From: YA12-FULL-51-18 sp041665305
GTDB lineage: Bacteria; Elusimicrobiota; Elusimicrobia; Elusimicrobiales; UBA9959
Length of the DNA stretch: 47,021 bases
Direction of reading: 5' to 3'
NCBI GenBank assembly: GCA_041665305.1
Contig: JBAYJD010000020.1
Location: forward strand, 1 to 47,021
Positions within the stretch are counted from its first letter, which is position 1, and each line of letters opens with the position of its first letter. The notes under the pieces are model-generated. The model was not told the DNA's origin. It saw only the letters and a program-made list of their open reading frames with translations, and made no database searches. The translations under genes were made by a program, and so were the position numbers. Below, in pieces: positions 44,789 through 47,021 of the stretch.

Positions 44789-47021
44789 TCATTTCCTGTT
44801 CTTATACTCCACGATAGCGCGGGTCAGCTCCATGCGCAGCTTTTCCAGCTCCCCCATCTTGGCGACATAACCGCTCTCAAGGGCCAGCCGCTGCTCGTTA
44901 AGGACCTTCTCCCTCTCGGACATGGCCTGCTTCTGCGCGAAGATCTCCTCGTTAAAACTATGCAGCTTCAGGTTGAGCGCCGAATGCTGGGCATCCAGGT
45001 CCAGCTGCTTCTGGCGCCAGAACTCCCCGCCTTCCCGGATGCGCTGCTCCTTGGCCTTGAGCTGTTCCTCCAGTTCTTTAAGGCGGGCGTCATAAGAGGA
45101 TTTCAATTCCGCGGCGGCCAGCGCGGCCTGCTTCTCGCTCTCCCTTTGCCGCGCCTGGTATTCTTCCAGCAGGGCGTTGAACTTCTCGTCCCGCCGGGCG
45201 TCCAGTTCCAGCTGCTTGCGCTGCCACGATTCGGCGCCTTCGCTGAGAAGCTGTTCCTTGGCCGCGACCTCCTCTTCCAGTTCCTTTAATCTTATTTCAG
45301 CGCCGTTCCGGGCCTGCTCCACAAGCTCAGCGGCCTCTTTTTTAAGTTTTTCCTCTCTGGCGTCGTAAGCGCTCTTCAGCGCCCTGAGCTTTTCGTCCTG
45401 GTCGGTTATCCGGTCCATATAGGCCGCCGCTGAATTCTGGCGGCTTTTCATAAGTTCGTCCTGCATCTCCCGGATCTTCAGGTCCGCGGCTTCTATGGAA
45501 GCCTGTCCGCGGGACAGTTCCTCCGCCAGCCTCGTCTTTTCTTTTTTAATAGCCTCCTCGGCCAGCCGCGATTCTTCCCGGCTGCTGCGCCGGAGCTCGC
45601 TCAGTTCGGACTCCATGGACCGGAGCTTTTCCTGCTGCGACCTGACCGCTTCGGCCACGGCGGCCTCTATCCTGGAGTTCAACTCCGCGGCGCGGCCTTC
45701 CTTGAGCTTGAGCGCAGCCTCCTGATAAGCGCGGGCCTGCTCCGTCAGTTCGGTAAAGTGCGCGCCGGCCTTCCGCTGCGCTTCAAGCGCCTCCTCGCGC
45801 AGCTTTGCCACGGCGGCCTTAAGCTCCCCGTTCTCCATATCCGTCTGACGGCTCCGCGCCTCGTAATGCGCGGCCAGCTTTTCAATGCGGGTTTTATGCT
45901 CCTTTTCCAGTTCCGATCTTAAAGCGGCGGTCTCCGCCGCCAGCCTTTCTTTCCGCTCTTTATAGGCGGCTTCCAGTTCCGCCGCTCCGGCGGCAAGTAC
46001 CGCGTTCTCAGCTATTTTGATGTCTTCCGCCGTCTGCCTGTCCTTACCGGCCAGTTCGGAATTCAGCCTGGAGATCTCATCCTCCCTGGAAGAAACGGCG
46101 TCCGACAGTTCCTTGTTGCGGCGCCTTACGGCTTCCAGCGTTTCAAGCAGAGGCGCTGTCTGCGCCTCCACGGTGTCCTTCAGCCGCAGATTAAGCTCTT
46201 TTTCATAGCCGGCTTTCGCCTCCAGCATTTCCCTGTCGAACCCGGCGGTCCTCTCCACCAGTTGTTCGCCCAGCCTGCGGTTCAGGGCGGACAATTCTTC
46301 TATTTCTTTCTGGGCGCGTTTAAAGTCTTCAGCGGCGCCGGCGGCCGTCGCCTCAAGACGCCCTCTCTGCGCCTGCCAGGCCGCCCTTTCCGATTCCATA
46401 CGCGCGGCGGCTTCCTTATTGAGCGCCTCTTCCCTGGCGGACACCTCGGAGATCAGCGCTTCGCGCCGGGCCGAGTACTCCGCTTCCAGAGCCGCGCTCG
46501 TTGCGGCCGTTTCCGCGTGCCGCGCGGCCGTAAACTCGTTTATACGGTTCTCCAGGACCTTTATCTTCTCATGTTCAGCCGACAGGAGTTCTTCGTTGTG
46601 AAGATTTTCCTCCGCCAGCCGGCCCAGTTCTTTTTCCAAACCGGCTTTTTCCGCCGCGAACCTCCGGGTCAGCTCCGCTTGAGCCAGCTCACGCGCTTCA
46701 ACGGCCTTCCTGCTCAATTCAGCCGCCTGCTCTTTAAGCGCCGCTTCTTTTTCGGCCTGGCGGGTCAGCAGTTCCGCGTGGCGTTCATCCTCCATCCCGC
46801 CTATGCGCCGCTCAAGCTCCTTGAGCTTGTCATGCGTGGACGCCAGCTGGGCGTCCTTAAGGCGGTTCTCCTCCGTCAGACGCGCCGCCGCTTTTTCGTA
46901 GCCCGCCTTTTCCACGGCCAGCCGCTCGGCGAAATCCGTCTCCACAACCCCGCGCGCTTTCGCCGCGTTCCGGCCCAGTTCGGCCTCTTTAAGACGGTAC
47001 TGATTCTCAAGCGCGGCGGAC
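44789..47021 (-). CDS. Long coiled-coil protein, 5' part beyond the window
   Basis: At least 743 aa; the reading frame is still open at the window end, so the true start is outside. It is coiled coil throughout. Internal repeats are visible: EKAG motifs (VEKAGYEK and AEKAGLEK) recur 87 residues apart, and the blocks RLKELEEEVAAKEQ and RLKELEEQLKAKEQ recur 69 residues apart. There is no globular domain in the visible part. Filament-like or scaffolding proteins look like this. It is in an operon with the two smaller genes downstream. Confidence 0.82.
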   Translation of the reverse strand, partial: SAALENQYRLKEAELGRNAAKARGVVETDFAERLAVEKAGYEKAAARLTEENRLKDAQLASTHDKLKELERRIGGMEDERHAELLTRQAEKEAALKEQAAELSRKAVEARELAQAELTRRFAAEKAGLEKELGRLAEENLHNEELLSAEHEKIKVLENRINEFTAARHAETAATSAALEAEYSARREALISEVSAREEALNKEAAARMESERAAWQAQRGRLEATAAGAAEDFKRAQKEIEELSALNRRLGEQLVERTAGFDREMLEAKAGYEKELNLRLKDTVEAQTAPLLETLEAVRRRNKELSDAVSSREDEISRLNSELAGKDRQTAEDIKIAENAVLAAGAAELEAAYKERKERLAAETAALRSELEKEHKTRIEKLAAHYEARSRQTDMENGELKAAVAKLREEALEAQRKAGAHFTELTEQARAYQEAALKLKEGRAAELNSRIEAAVAEAVRSQQEKLRSMESELSELRRSSREESRLAEEAIKKEKTRLAEELSRGQASIEAADLKIREMQDELMKSRQNSAAAYMDRITDQDEKLRALKSAYDAREEKLKKEAAELVEQARNGAEIRLKELEEEVAAKEQLLSEGAESWQRKQLELDARRDEKFNALLEEYQARQRESEKQAALAAAELKSSYDARLKELEEQLKAKEQRIREGGEFWRQKQLDLDAQHSALNLKLHSFNEEIFAQKQAMSEREKVLNEQRLALESGYVAKMGELEKLRMELTRAIVEYKNRK

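Overview
The window is bacterial chromosomal DNA, GC-rich, with ordinary Shine-Dalgarno starts (AGGAG/GGAGG before ATG or GTG), short intergenic gaps and many ATGA/GTGA start-stop overlaps. No rRNA, tRNA, phage or transposase gene is visible. A Bacteroides/Wolinella-type fumarate reductase or succinate dehydrogenase, a pseudopilin, a Gram-negative style capsule export pair (BY-kinase plus export protein) and outer-membrane-type lipoproteins point to a diderm. Elusimicrobiota or a neighbouring lineage is my best guess, but this is inference from gene style and not shown by any marker gene.

Region 1 (1-4.9 kb): a giant secreted NHL-FN3-transglutaminase-TPR protein lies between inverted copies of a dispersed repeat (called R1 here), followed by a small secreted orphan. 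Region 2 (4.9-10.4 kb): a fumarate/succinate module, sdhC-sdhA-sdhB, a well-formed double-hairpin terminator, then class I fumarase. Together they interconvert malate, fumarate and succinate with quinone-linked electron transfer. Region 3 (10.4-16.5 kb): a patchwork of an ankyrin lipoprotein, a pseudopilin, three proteins of unknown function with export signals (one with an ADP-ribosyltransferase-like residue pattern) and a membrane metallophosphoesterase, all separated by dispersed intergenic repeats (R2 and stop-codon palindromes).

Region 4 (16.7-43.4 kb): a large surface polysaccharide locus, almost all on the minus strand. It holds glycosyltransferases of families GT2, GT4, GT9 and CgeB type, seven class I methyltransferases (three with an N-terminal zinc ribbon), a WbqC-like protein, an asparagine-synthetase/GT9 fusion, a NodB-like deacetylase, a B12-radical SAM enzyme, a Wzx flippase, an ArnT/PMT-like membrane glycosyltransferase, an O-antigen ligase/polymerase, and a Wzc-type tyrosine kinase and short Wza-type export protein. 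One FkbM methyltransferase is inserted in the opposite orientation. No initiating sugar-phosphate transferase, sugar-nucleotide synthesis gene or Wzb phosphatase is seen, so these must lie outside. Region 5 (43.4 kb to the end): a membrane protein and two long coiled-coil proteins in a tight operon; the last runs off the window.

The most unusual feature is non-coding. A family of 12-bp-arm palindromes with 2-3 nt loops sits at the 3' ends of genes. In several cases the stop codon is inside the palindrome, and two further repeat modules are often attached. At two copies the second hairpin shows a compensatory base-pair change. This looks like a dispersed terminator/repeat system that I cannot match to a named family from sequence alone.
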